Shown here piece by piece: positions 45,421 to 55,790 of a stretch of 64,000 bases of DNA (its first letter is position 1; every line of letters starts with the position of its first letter). This stretch comes from Eopsaltria australis (taxonomy: Eukaryota > Chordata > Aves > Passeriformes > Petroicidae), in contig JAVTVJ010000296.1 of the NCBI GenBank assembly GCA_034509425.1, forward strand, positions 2,411,001 through 2,475,000, given 5' to 3'. A program made the position numbers and the translations under genes. Under the pieces are notes generated by a model. It was not told the origin of the DNA and made no database searches. It saw nothing but the letters and a program-made list of their open reading frames with translations.

Positions 45421-45892
45421 CGCTGTGAAATTGCAAACTGCCTTTGGGCAAGGAAATTGTAAAAGGTGTGAGGTTAATCCATACCCCAATCCTAAAAGGT
45501 GTGAGGGGAATGTGGGATGCAGCGAGGTGCTCCAGGGATGCAGCCTCTGCCCTTCACCCCCTGGGAGGGAAAGCTGAGCCCAAGGTGCTCGGATGCTTTG
45601 TTTTCAGGATGTTACAGGGAAAAGAGATGCTGGGTAAATTCCCTAACCAAGCCATAAATGTGGGTTTTGTGCTCCCAGGAACAGCAGCACAGGGGTTATC
45701 CATGCAGGCATTGGGGGTTTGGTCTCCCTCAAGTCTCTCCCTTGTGGAAAGAGGATGATTTGCACATTTCCAGAATTTTTAATGATCAGTGCCTGGTTGT
45801 GGCATTGGTTATTTTCCTTTCTGAAAGAAAATAAAAGCCCAAGTTCATTTGTTTTCCTTTCTCTGAGTTCCCACCCCAGCCTGGACACAGAG
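45421..45892. other. Unique sequence, nothing recognised
   Basis: Ordinary sequence; AAAGGTGTGAGG occurs at 45461-45472 and 45496-45507. Confidence 0.5.
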
Positions 45893-45966
45893 GATATTGA
45901 AGGGGGGGTGGAACTGGATTTTCTTTTAGGTCCTTTCCAGCCCAAACCATTCCAAAATTCTACAAC
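45893..45966 (+). mobile_element. CR1 LINE extreme 3' tail, diverged
   Basis: GGGGTGGAACTGGATTTTCT, TTTAGGTCCTTTCCAGCCCA and AACCATTCCAAAATTCTACA correspond to the last 70 bp of CR1. Confidence 0.82.
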
Positions 45967-47580
45967 TTTACATCCAAGCAAGGGTTTGGAGCTACACTGG
46001 TGAAAATCCAGGGCACTGAGGTGAGGATCTGCCCCCCAACAAATCTGATTTTTACACGGACAAAGTAAATTAGCCAGGAAGGAAAAGGATCACCCAGCAA
46101 ATTCCCTCACCACGTCATGGCAGTTTAAAGCAGCGTTAATGTTGATTTATTGATTAGGAAAGGCACTTACATTTATAAAACAGCGAGGGCTTGTCTGCAG
46201 TGCCAATAATGTAACACACACCTGATGGCTCCAGGCTGGCAAATCCCTTGTCAGCACCTAAAATTCATCGTGAGGGAAGGATGCAGAGGGGAAAAAAAAG
46301 GAAACTTCATTTTTCTTGCAAAAAATAAGCAGTCTAAACCTTCCAGCAGAGGTTTGGATGCTGTGTCAGGAGCCAAGGAGTTAACCAGGCTGGGAATCAA
46401 AGTGGGGATCACAGGGAGCAGCGAGGTCTCTGGCACATCTGAGGCTCAGGGATCAACACCAACACCATAAATCCCTCAAATAAACCCAGAAACAATGAAA
46501 ATTCCCCCAGGGATCCAGGTGAAAACAGGCAGCATTTCCCAGCAGGAAAGGTGGGAGCAAGGGGAAAATCACAGGGGCAAGGGATGATGCTTTAAGGCTG
46601 CTGAGGAAAAGCACAGAGGGTCTGTGAATAAACTTGGAATGGCCTTCCCTGGATTCAGTGGGTTTATGTGGGTGTTTCATGGGAGGATTTGAGCCCTGAA
46701 GGCATTAGGTCAGAGCTGCTCAGTGAGAAGATGCTTTTCAGTGAGAAGGAGCAGGGTTTGCTCAGGGCAGCTCAAAGTGCGATGCCAAGAGGGAGAAAAA
46801 AAAGGGTCAGGAGCCAAAAGGTTGAGAGAAGGCAGAAGGCTGGGGCAGAAATCCCATGGGACAGAGCCTGCCATGGCTTTTCCCAGGTCACTGCAGCTCT
46901 CTCTGCTTTGTGGCTTGTCCAGGAGATCCAACAGAGCAGGAGGAAAATCCCCTTGCGAGAAAAAGGCAAACCAACAATCTGCTCAAGGCTCACTTTTAAC
47001 AGAGGTGTGGGAATAAAGGTGTTATTTCAGAATAGGATGCAGAAAATAAACAATTTATCGTGAATCCAGCATGGCCCAGGTCAAACAGGCAGTGTAGAAA
47101 GGACGTGCCTGACCAAGGAAATCCACAAAATCTCCCCACAGTCTGATCAAACTCCTCACCAGATTTTCAAAGTAAGGAGAGAACTGAGCTTCTTGCACAA
47201 AATCTGCCCCTGGGATTATTCCAGGCTGGACCAGCCCAGAGAGGAGAGAAAAGCAAGAAAACCACTCCATTTTCTCAGCCTGGACTTCTTCCCTCTGCAT
47301 CCTGTGGAGCTCCTGGATGCTCCATGTGCTCCCATTCCCAAACACATCCCTGGAGGATGGGGCACCCTGTCTGCCATGGAAAAAAGGGATATTGTTGTCT
47401 CAGCAGACAAATCACCCACACACTGGACAAGCCACAGTTACCAAATGATGAAAGCACCTGATCTCTGGAACACTGAGGGTGAAAATGGTTGGGAAAACCA
47501 GATTTTTGGGCAGGGAGCTCCTCCAGCATCTCTCTGAGGGCTGGGCCGTAGGAGCCCTCCAGAGGGGGCCCAGATAAGTA
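45967..47580. other. Unique intergenic sequence
   Basis: 1.6 kb without assignable repeats or exons. 46090-46220 is AT-richer and may be part of a CNE. CAGTGAGAAG occurs at 46720-46729 and 46739-46748. Confidence 0.45.
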
Positions 47581-47800
47581 AGACATCATTAATAAATCAA
47601 TGACAGGGAAATGAAAATGGAAGGAGATGAATCAGCGAGCTGATGGGGTCACAGATGAAAAGCAGCGCATCTGCCGCAGCTTTCAGTGCATTAACAAACA
47701 AGGGCAGTGGCTCAGACACGCTAATGCTCGCGGTAATGAAGCTTCAGGAACGATTAGAGCATAAATCACTTTTTTAAAGCGTGGCCAGGCTCTCCCCGGC
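47580..47800. promoter_or_regulatory. Candidate CNE island
   Basis: A short complex block contains GACATCATTAATAAATCAAT (47582-47601), GTGCATTAACAAACAAGGGC (47686-47705), GCTAATGCTCGCGGTAATGA (47720-47739) and GCATAAATCACTTTTTTAAA (47759-47778). It has the texture of a developmental CNE and is followed by a GC-rich stretch (47790-47880). Confidence 0.42.
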
Positions 47801-47892
47801 CACCGGGAGACAGCATTTGCTGTGTCCCACGAGCTTCCCGGCGGTGCCGCTGCCCTGCCCCGCTCCCGGGAGCCGTGGGGCTGATTCCAAGC

Positions 47893-48222
47893 AGGGAATT
47901 CAGGGAGCCACCCTCAATCCATGAGTTCCATTCAGGGAGCCACCCCTCAATCCATGAGTTCCATCCAGGGAATTCAGGGAGCCACCCCTCAATCCATGAG
48001 TTCCATCCAGGGAATTCAGGGAGCCACCCTCAATCCATGAGTTCCATCCAGGGAATTCAGGGAGCCACCCCTCAATCCATGAGTTCCATCCAGGGAATTC
48101 AGGGAGCCACCCCTCAATCCATGAGTTCCATCCAGGGAATTCAGGGAGCCACCCCTCAATCCATGAGTTCCATCCAGGGAATTCAGGGAGCCACCCCTCA
48201 ATCCATGAGTTCCATCCACAGC
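47893..48222. repeat. 42-bp minisatellite, about 8 copies
   Basis: The unit is AGGGAATTCAGGGAGCCACC followed by CCTCAATCCATGAGTTCCATCC. Copies are nearly identical. The first full unit lacks the GGAATTC part and some copies have one C fewer (CCACCCTC, not CCACCCCTC), giving 41-bp units. Because 42 is a multiple of three and the unit lacks stops in some frames, open frames run through the array on both strands, with a frame change at each 41-bp unit. Each copy carries an EcoRI site (GAATTC). Confidence 0.96.
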
Positions 48223-50159
48223 CAGGGAATGCCTGAGCCCTCCGCGCTGCCTGCATGGGATCCAAAACCTGCCCCTCTTCCTTCCCCACTCGTACCCCTT
48301 TGGGGTTTATTTGGGCTGCAAAACAATCTGCTCCGTGTTATCGAGGTGGATATTGGGGTGGAAGACAAAGCAGCTTTTCCCTGGAGCACAAAAACGCCCA
48401 GAGCTGGGAGCAGCCCCATAGGGTTTCCCTGGGGACTTTGGGGTTGGGACACAGGGGTGGGACACAGGGGGAGCCACAGCTCTCAGCACACACGGCAGGC
48501 TGGACCCGAGCAGCCACAGCTGGCAAATCCCTGCATTTGTTCTCCTTGTCCCCGTGTCCCCGTGTCCCTGCCATCGATCACGGTGACGCAAGGCTCCCGC
48601 TCATCCATCAGCTCCAAAACCAGCCAAAAAACCACCCTCCCAGGGCGTTTTGGGGACAAAAACACGGAGTCACCCCACACCCCACAGCCCATGGATGTGC
48701 CCAGAGGTGTTCCCTCCTGGCTGCTCCCCGATTTCCCCCCGCACATTCCCACCTCCTCCGTCCCCTTCCCGGGACGCCGCGGTCACTCTCCCACCAACGA
48801 GGAGATCCATAAGCTCATCAAGCTCCCTCCCCTCCGGGCTTGGTAGGGAGATCATTATTGGTGTTGCTATTTATAAATGTCCGAGAAGTGCCTGGATATC
48901 GCAGCAGTGGGGATCTGCATCCCCCCCTTCCCTGAGCTGTGACCCCCAGAATCCAAAAATGGGGGGGAAAGAGAGGCACAGCCTGTCCGTGGAAACCCAG
49001 CACCCAAAATATCCATGGGAAGAGCTCTTCAGGTCCCCTGGAGAACTGACCTGGAAGGGAAAAGAGGGGGAAGGAGATAAAGAGAAGCCCCAGGCTGGGA
49101 TGGGGTTTAGGGTGTGGAGCACCCTCCATCCCAGCTGGAAATACCCTGGAGCTGCCCCTGGGCTCATCCTGGCACTGAGCTGCCCCACTCAGCCCCAAAA
49201 CAACATCCCCCCAAATTATTACGGCCACACCACCTGCAAACCCCAGAGCAGTCAGAGCTCACTCCTCCAGCCTCACTAAATCACATTTAAACGAGGGCAG
49301 GCCCCAGCTCAGGGGTCAGGGCTGTGCAGCTCTGGGATTATTGTAGGACAAGATTACGGAGCCATCACAATCCCACACCCCGCCACCAGCCCTGGCTTAG
49401 GCACAAATGCTCGGAATTGCAGCCCCTGGTCCTGCCAGCAGATGATTCCACGGGCTGACTGCTGCCTGTGGGAAGCACAGGGAATTCTCAATGGGCAGGG
49501 AAGGCTGGCAGAGCCTCTGTCACTGCCAGATGGTGACAGGAGGGTGCTGGGCTGGGATGGTGTCAGATGAGGCAGAGGCCAAGAGCTGCTGGGGGATATC
49601 AGGGAGTCTCCCATCCCAAAGGAAAGGCTTTGCTCTGGCTGTAACATCCTCTGTTTGTTCCAGTGTTGGTGTTCCCATGAAAAGGCAAAGGACCAGCCAG
49701 CCACACTGGTTCATTAGGAAGAACATCATGGAAGAGGCTGCTCGGGCTGTGATTACCTGTTTGCAAGCGATATTAATCACTGAATCAAAAACTAATTATG
49801 TGGTTCACCAGTTCTCCCTTCTCCTTTGACAGCTCCACTGTGAAACCCCCAGACCTGACAAGCAGGGAGCCACAATCTGCCACTGCTGTGACACAAAATG
49901 CCTCCTCCTTCCAAAAAGGGAAGGACCAAGGGATTTAGGACGAGCCTGGAGGGGTCGTGGGAGCATTCCAGGGTTTCTATGTCGAATACAAACCTCTCTG
50001 TGATGACTGGGAGGTGATGGGAAGTGTTTAAAAATGCATATTCTGACCTAAAAAGAGCTCCTTGGGTGTGCTTTGTGAAAAACGTCCATCCTTGGAGTCC
50101 AAAAGACCCCTCTGCTTTCCTGGAATGGCAGGTGATCCCAAAGGAGCTGGGGGCTGCTA
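48223..50159. other. GC-rich unique sequence, nothing recognised
   Basis: About 1.9 kb. Frames such as 48650-49279 are chance; no domain or splice-bounded exon was recognised. Confidence 0.5.
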
Positions 50160-50505
50160 AAGAAACAGGGAGGGGAAAATGGGAGAGAAAAATGAGAAAA
50201 AGAAAGGGAAAATAAGAAGGAGGAGGGTAAAGGGAAGGAGAAGAAGAAGGGGAAGGAGAAGGAGAAGGAGAAGGAGAAGGAGAAGGAGAAGGAGAAGGAG
50301 AAGGAGAAGGAGAAGGAGAAGGAGAAGGAGAAGGAGAAGGAGAAGGAGAAGGAGAAGGAGAAAGAAGGAGGGGAAGGGGGAAGGAGAAAAGATGAAAAGC
50401 AGAAGGGAAGAAAAGGAGAAGGAGAGAAAAGGAGAAGAGGAAGGGAAAGAAAAAACAGGAAGGAGAAAAAGCAAAGGAGAAGGGGGGAAAAGGAAGGCTC
50501 AAACA
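50160..50505. repeat. Polypurine tract with (GGAGAA)n core
   Basis: About 340 bp are almost purely A/G on the plus strand. The core 50252-50362 is a near-perfect GGAGAA hexamer of about 18 copies, flanked by degenerate GGA/GAA units. Poly-Arg, Leu and Ser-Phe open frames over it are translation artefacts. Long homopurine mirror repeats can adopt triplex (H-DNA) structure. Confidence 0.96.
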
Positions 50506-50983
50506 CTTTGCAATCCTGGAAGTCAGGCAAGGGTGGGAGCAGCCCCAGGAGCAGCCGGGGCCCAGCAGGGTCTGTGCACCTTGAGTCACCTCTGAGCACT
50601 CACCGAGGAGCGAGCCCAGAGCGGTGCTGATTAAGTGGGTTAATTCCCATCCCTAAATGATTATTTTATCACAGCAGCAGCAGCTCTCCATGGCCAGGCA
50701 CAGGCCCTGCCTCTGCCGGCTGCTCCCCAGCCCGACAGCCTTCCCCCAAAGAGCTCCAATCTAGGTCAGAGCCACGCTTTGCTCGTCTTTCAGTATTAAA
50801 CAAAACTGAGGCGCTGCAATCACTCATCTGCAGGGGGGGGGGGGTGGCTCCTGCTCCCATCCATCAGCTCCGTGGGAAAGGCAGCCTGGAAAAAATCTGG
50901 AGAAAAGGCTGCAGTGCTAGCAGGGTCGCAAACCTGGCAGAACCCGGAGCAGTAATGGTCTGCCCTGAGAATATTTGATATAT
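50506..50983. other. Unique sequence with a poly-G run
   Basis: A run of G at 50833-50843 and otherwise ordinary GC-rich sequence. Confidence 0.55.
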
Positions 50984-51125
50984 TAGGATCATTAAGGTTG
51001 GAAAATACCTCTAAGATGAGTCCAGCCATTGTCCCAGCACTGCCAATGCACCCCTAGCCCGTGTCCCCAAGTGCCACATCCACATGGCTTTTAAATCCTT
51101 CCAGGGATGAGGATTCAGTTTTCCT
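50984..51125 (-). mobile_element. CR1 LINE 3' fragment, reverse orientation, CATCCACA subtype
   Basis: AGGATCATTAAGGTTGGAAA, ATACCTCTAAGATGAGTCCA, GTGTCCCCAAGTGCCACATC and GGCTTTTAAATCCTTCCAGG are the reverse complement of the CR1 group ending TCTTTTCCAACCTTAATGAT. Confidence 0.9.
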
Positions 51126-51559
51126 CAACCTGGTGCCATATGACGGCAGGAAAAACCCAAGAGTTCATCTTCTGCTGGAGGAGGGGCAGAACCACCTCCC
51201 CAGGCAAAGCTTTCCCCACTGGCATGAGAGTGGTGGTTCCAGCACTGCCAAACCTCCAGGGATCCCAGGCAGGATGGAGCCCCAGAGCACTCAGGGCTTT
51301 GGGAACACTGGCCACAGGGAAAAGCAGCAATTCCCTGTTTCCACGAGCAGTGGCACTGGAATTTCCATGAAAGAGCTGCTGGTGAGCCTGGCTGGGGTCC
51401 CCAAGGTCCGGCTTTGCTGGTTCCCTCCCATTCCAGCACCTGTCCAAAGGGGTTCCAGACCCCATAAATCCAGCCTCAATTTAGTGCCTGTTACACTCTG
51501 CAGGGAGAAAGGACGCTCCTGTCCAGGAAAATGCACTGGCTGCTTTTCATCCCTTTGAT
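51126..51559. other. Unique sequence, possibly continuing a decayed CR1
   Basis: 51126-51160 still has weak CR1-like order; the rest is unassigned. Confidence 0.4.
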
Positions 51560-51910
51560 TTATAGAGCTGGTGGTTTAAGAGATGTTCCTCTCCTCTCCA
51601 AACGGAGCGGGCGCTGACAGCTCCATCCATCACCCGGCCTGTCAGGAGCCCAGTGCTTTAAATAAGCTATTAAAGTGAGATCTAGCTGGTTAACAGTCAT
51701 AACAGAGCAGGAATCAGAGAGTTTACTTACGTCAGTGCCTGGTGAAATTAATTTCCTTTTAATGGCCGGGCACCGGAGGGAGAGATCACTGCAGGCTGGA
51801 GATGCGGAGATATCCCCGACACGGCTGCAGCAGCAGCTGGAAAGCACCTTCCTGTGCTTGCTCTGCAGGGAGATTCTGTTTTCATACTCTGGGAAAGGTT
51901 AATTAGCAGT
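51560..51910. promoter_or_regulatory. Candidate CNE island
   Basis: A complex block contains CAGTGCTTTAAATAAGCTAT (51651-51670), GAGATCTAGCTGGTTAACAG (51677-51696) and GGTGAAATTAATTTCCTTTT (51741-51760), with no repeat. Confidence 0.4.
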
Positions 51911-52079
51911 CTCAAACACCCACGGAGCTGGGCTGGGAGGGGGAAGTGGTGACACTTTCGCTGGCATCCCCTGGGGACCCTCTGTGAAACCTCACTGAAA
52001 CTGGACATGTGCAATTTATCAGCTTTAAGTTTCTCCTGTGATGCATCAACAGCACCAGTTTGGCTTTTTCTTTCCCTAA

Positions 52080-52500
52080 AATAGATGTTCATTTCTTATA
52101 AAATGTTGAAGATCAAATGGGTTTTTTTTGCATGATTAACCCTTGAACTCGCTTCTGTAAGCCTTGAAATTCCAGTGTTAAAACAATTAGTGCTGTTATC
52201 CAAAGTTTATTGAGTATGTACAGCTAAGGAGAGAAACACAATCTCAGTGTGATTATCTGAGTCCGACAGAAGATTGAAATTTAATGTAGGAGCTGTAATT
52301 ATCCTAAAGGAAGTCTATTACTCCAGGATAAAACTGTCAAAACAATGATGGGGGCTCCTACAAATCACGCAGCAGATCAATAAAGCTAATTCTGCATCAT
52401 AGCTGGAGAATTTAGAAATTGCATTTTGACCTTAATTTACGATGCAGCCATTCAAAACATATTTTAAAAATGGGCTTTAGTGCTGCTTCTTAATTAAAAA
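52080..52500. promoter_or_regulatory. Strong candidate CNE island
   Basis: About 420 bp of complex, AT-rich, transposon-free sequence: AACAATTAGTGCTGTTATCC (52182-52201), GTCCGACAGAAGATTGAAAT (52262-52281), GAGCTGTAATTATCCTAAAG (52291-52310), GCTAATTCTGCATCATAGCT (52385-52404). It ends just before a CCCAT array. Confidence 0.55.
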
Positions 52501-52556
52501 TTAAACTGTTCCTGCTGGGTTGGGACCATGGGAGGGGCAAGTGCTGCTGTGCTCTG

Positions 52557-52616
52557 CCCATCCCATCCCATCCCATCCCATCCCATCCCATCCCATCCCA
52601 TCCCATCCCATCCCAT
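52557..52616. repeat. (CCCAT)12 pentanucleotide microsatellite
   Basis: Twelve uninterrupted CCCAT copies. The perfect purity suggests recent expansion and likely length polymorphism. Plus and minus frames over it (PIPSHPIPSH, GWDGMGWDGM) are artefacts. Confidence 0.97.
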
Positions 52617-52986
52617 CGCGCCCACCAAAACAACCTGCTTTGACTTTATGGCATTTTTTACCCCAAAAGTGGCCACTCACCAGTGGTTCCCAGCTGTTGA
52701 AATGCTGCTTTTCAGCAGCAGAGACGCTCACTCTCTGCTCAGTGAATATTTAATTCCTTCAGAGCAGCAAAGTCCCTTCCAAGCTGCTCCTGTTGGCCAC
52801 AGCTACATCGGGATGCTGGGATGGGGATGCCATAACCCCACAGCTCAAGGCACAATTGATGCTGAGTCCCCAGCCCAAAACCCCCCCAAAGGTTTGGTTC
52901 CACAGGCACAGACTCACAGAAGCTCCTGTGAAGATTTTGGGATCCACAGGTGAATATCAGGATCTGCAGCCTCCATTCCTGGGGGC
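52617..52986. other. Unique sequence, nothing recognised
   Basis: Ordinary sequence between a microsatellite and a CR1. Confidence 0.5.
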
Positions 52987-53282
52987 TCCAGGAGAGCTGG
53001 GGGTGGATGTTGGACACGGAATGGAGGGACAGGACACAGGGAATGGCTTCCCACTGCCAGAGGGCAGGGATGGATGGATATTGGGATGGAATTCCTGGCT
53101 GTGAAGGCAGTGAGGCCCTGGCACAGGGTGCCCAGAGAAGCTGTGGCTGCCCCTGGATCCCTGGCAGTGTCCAAGGCCAGGCTGGACAGGGCTTGGAGCA
53201 GCCTGGGACAGTGGAAGGTGTCCCTGCCCGTGGCAGGGGATGGAACTGGATGATCTTTAAGGTTCCTTCCAACTCAAACCAA
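52987..53282 (+). mobile_element. CR1 LINE 3' fragment, about 300 bp, with replaced tail
   Basis: GGATGTTGGACACGGAATGG, CACAGGGTGCCCAGAGAAGC, GGCTGCCCCTGGATCCCTGG, GATGATCTTTAAGGTTCCTT and CCAACTCAAACCA. The usual ATTCTATG tail is missing and a TAATAATAG array starts exactly at that point. Confidence 0.95.
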
Positions 53283-53382
53283 ATAATAATAATAGTAATA
53301 ATAGTAATAATAGTAATAATAGTCATAATAGTCATAATAGTAATAATAATAGTAATAATAGTAATAATAATAATAATAGTAA
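53283..53382. repeat. TAATAATAG/TAA microsatellite at a CR1 terminus
   Basis: About 100 bp of TAA and TAG trinucleotides, mostly in a 9-bp TAATAATAG register with TCATAATAG variants. It abuts the 3' end of a plus-strand CR1. Confidence 0.95.
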
Positions 53383-53505
53383 AGGACACAACATGAGGGC
53401 AAACAGCTCCTTTTGGGCAGAGAGATGGGGCCAAGTGAGGGGCACAGTGGGGAGCAGGTTGGGCACTGAGAGAAGCTCAGGCAGACAGTGATGGATGGGC
53501 AGGGG
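53383..53505. other. Unique sequence
   Basis: Short ordinary link between the microsatellite and a CNE-like block. Confidence 0.45.
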
Positions 53506-53960
53506 GATGAGAAGACACAGCCCTATTTATTACCACTGGTCATTTCTGACAGCAGAATGTTAATAAGAACACTAATAGTCAATATTTCTCCGGGAGAGGC
53601 TCCATCCATTTTTAGCAGCTCCCAGCAGATGAGTTTCTCACGGGCTGCTCCTCGTGGCTGCCAGCACGATGTGATGAAATCTGAGCTCCTCGAGCAGTGG
53701 CACAACTTTATTGGGCTTTCAAAAATCCAATTTTACTGTGTCCAATATTGCCAGTTGATTAAACCTGATTTGAATCGACAAACGTCCGGGAGGGTGGGTG
53801 GCAGCTCGCTGTGAAAGGAGGGAGAGAGTTTAATAAACAGGCTTGGGAGATAAAAATCTGCTTTTATTCCAATAAAACCCCCGTGCCAGAAAGCTGGTGG
53901 TAGCGTGAAGGGTAAGAGAGAGAGAGAATAATAAATAAAGGACATCTCCAAGCCAGTGAA
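53505..53960. promoter_or_regulatory. Candidate CNE island
   Basis: A complex block contains ATTTATTACCACTGGTCATT (53524-53543), TAAGAACACTAATAGTCAAT (53563-53582) and GCCAGTTGATTAAACCTGAT (53750-53769), followed by a short AGAGAGAGAGA run at 53918-53928. Confidence 0.42.
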
Positions 53961-55388
53961 GACTCAAAGATACTGAGAGCACAAGAGATTAAAATGGAAA
54001 ATCAGCCAGGATGGCAGGATCTGGGTGCAGGACTCGTGGGCAGAGTTTGGGGATGAGGTGCAGAGCTGGGGTTGCTGCAGGGAATCCCCACCAGCACCAG
54101 GATTTCAGTGTGGGCAGGGAAAAGGTCAGTCCTGGCACAGAACAGCCTCTGTTGAGCTCAAGGTAAGCTCAGCCTCTCTCCCCACCTGCAAAAACCCAGC
54201 TGGGCTCAGAAATGAGCTGCTGCTTTTGTTTAACGGGGTGGAGCACAGCACCCAGAGCTCTGCCAGTGCTGGGGAAGCGCCTGGCATGGCCAGAGGGAAA
54301 GGCCATGCACCTCCAGCCAGCCTTGCTCAGGGTTGGGATGCAGCTCCTGCGGTGCTGGGCTTCGAATCCCACCCCAAAACCCAGCTCATCTCTCCCCTCC
54401 TCCCCAGTGCAGCTGTCTGGCATCAGAAATTTGTGCTTTTCCCTGGCCCAGGAGGGGAGGGGGTGTCTGGCCATTCCTCATGGCATCCCCTGTGCCCCTG
54501 CACCAGCCCCAAAAGCCTTTGGTCCTGCAGGTTCAAGTGCCTGATGCAGGAATATCCCCAGCTGGCTCCTGCCTCACATTTGTACTCCCTCTCCCATAAA
54601 TCCAGGAATCCTTCACCGCTCAGAGCCCTGCCTGGATATTCACTGGCAGCAGTCAGAGCACCATAAAATCCCTCATCCCTCTCTGTAACAACCTCACATA
54701 AACCCTTCCTCCATGATTTAGGTGCAGGTGGGAGGGACTGCACACAAACTGAGCTCCCTGTGGGGGATCCTCTTCCCACAGCTCCCCAAAACCTGCTGGG
54801 AGTCCAGGAGAGCCCCTGCTCAGCATCACCTCCAGGAGGGCATGTCAGGAACGTGCTGTGCCAAGCACAGGGCTCAATCCATGGAAAACTGTACCTGGAG
54901 ATGAGGAAGGAGAAAATCAGAGTCCCAGCCCCTGCCAGAGCCTGGCACTGAGTGGGTTTTACTGCCCTGCAAAAATAAATTGTCCTGTCCTCTGCAGGAG
55001 TCCTTGTTATTCCGCCGGCATCCGAGTGCCCGTGGCTCTCTCCCAGGCAGCTCCAGATCACAGCCAGGGCTGCTCCACACACTTGCCGTGGCTTTTTTTC
55101 ACAAGGAGCCTGTTGTCAAAACCTACAGGCTTTTTTCAAGAGGTTTGAAAGGGTTTTACAGGCAGGGAGTGAGGGCACAACCTGCTGTTCCCACGATGGG
55201 CGGGTGCTGAGCCAGGCTCCCGGAGGATGCTCCGGGCTGTTGGGACAGACTGCAGCCAGTGGGTGCCTTCAGGCCACCAAAACCTTGGCTTTCCCCACAT
55301 TCCTCTGCCTTGGCATCTGGTTTGATCCAAGAGGAGGCTTTTGGTTGTGTCCTGCTCCGGGATCTGGGCATCCTACCCACATTGCACA
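53961..55388. other. GC-rich unique sequence
   Basis: Long overlapping frames (54025-54666 plus, 54423-55082 minus) on both strands without recognisable domains. No exon is supported. Confidence 0.5.
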
Positions 55389-55452
55389 CAATCCCAGGGT
55401 CACTGAGGCTGGGAAAGACCTCCAGGATCATCGAGTTCAACCTTTGACCAAA
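55389..55452 (-). mobile_element. CR1 LINE 3' tail, reverse orientation, short
   Basis: CAATCCCAGGGTCACTGAGG, CTGGGAAAGACCTCCAGGAT and CATCGAGTTCAACC are the reversed GGTTGGACTCGATGATC-type CR1 end. Confidence 0.8.
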
Positions 55453-55604
55453 TGGATTTGGTGGATCCTGTCTCGTCGGTGCCAGGCAGAGGGGCACATC
55501 TGCCCCACCCAGAAATCCCAGTCCATCCCAGCCTGGCTGCTTGCAACCCCACCTCTGCCTAAATTTAAATTCAATGGCAACACTAAGTGCCTTGAATCAA
55601 CCAC

Positions 55605-55790
55605 AAAAATTCTGCCCTGTGAGGACAGAGAGGCCCTGGCACAGGGTGCCCAGAGAAGCTGTGGCTGCCCCTGGATCCCTGGAAGTGTCCAAGGCCAGGC
55701 TGGACAGGGCTTGGAGCCCCCTGGGATAGTGGAAGGTGTCCCTGCCCATGGAACTGGATGTTCTTTAAGGTCCCTTCCAACCCAAACCCT
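55605..55790 (+). mobile_element. CR1 LINE 3' fragment
   Basis: ATTCTGCCCTGTGAGGACAG, CACAGGGTGCCCAGAGAAGC, GGCTGGACAGGGCTTGGAGC and CCCTTCCAACCCAAACCCTA. A short internal deletion removes the GGCAGGGG part, and the terminal repeat is missing. Confidence 0.94.

Noticed and set aside
47893..48222. Regular direct repeats resembling a CRISPR array
   Set aside because: There are no unique spacers; copies are contiguous, and the genome is vertebrate.
47875..48846. 323-codon plus-strand frame with a 14-residue repeat
   Set aside because: The repeat is a DNA minisatellite with a period divisible by three, read in shifting peptide registers (SHPSIHEFHPGNSG, then ATPQSMSSIQGIQG). The frame-changing 41-bp unit argues against selection on protein.
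49792..50599. Leu-, Ser-Phe- and Arg-rich frames of 105-265 codons
   Set aside because: Translations of the GGAGAA purine tract.
52739..53434. 231-codon minus-strand frame
   Set aside because: Antisense of a CR1 fragment and its TAATAATAG array (Ile/Thr repeats).
54025..55082. 213- and 219-codon frames on opposite strands
   Set aside because: GC-rich chance frames; no domain, signal peptide or splice support.
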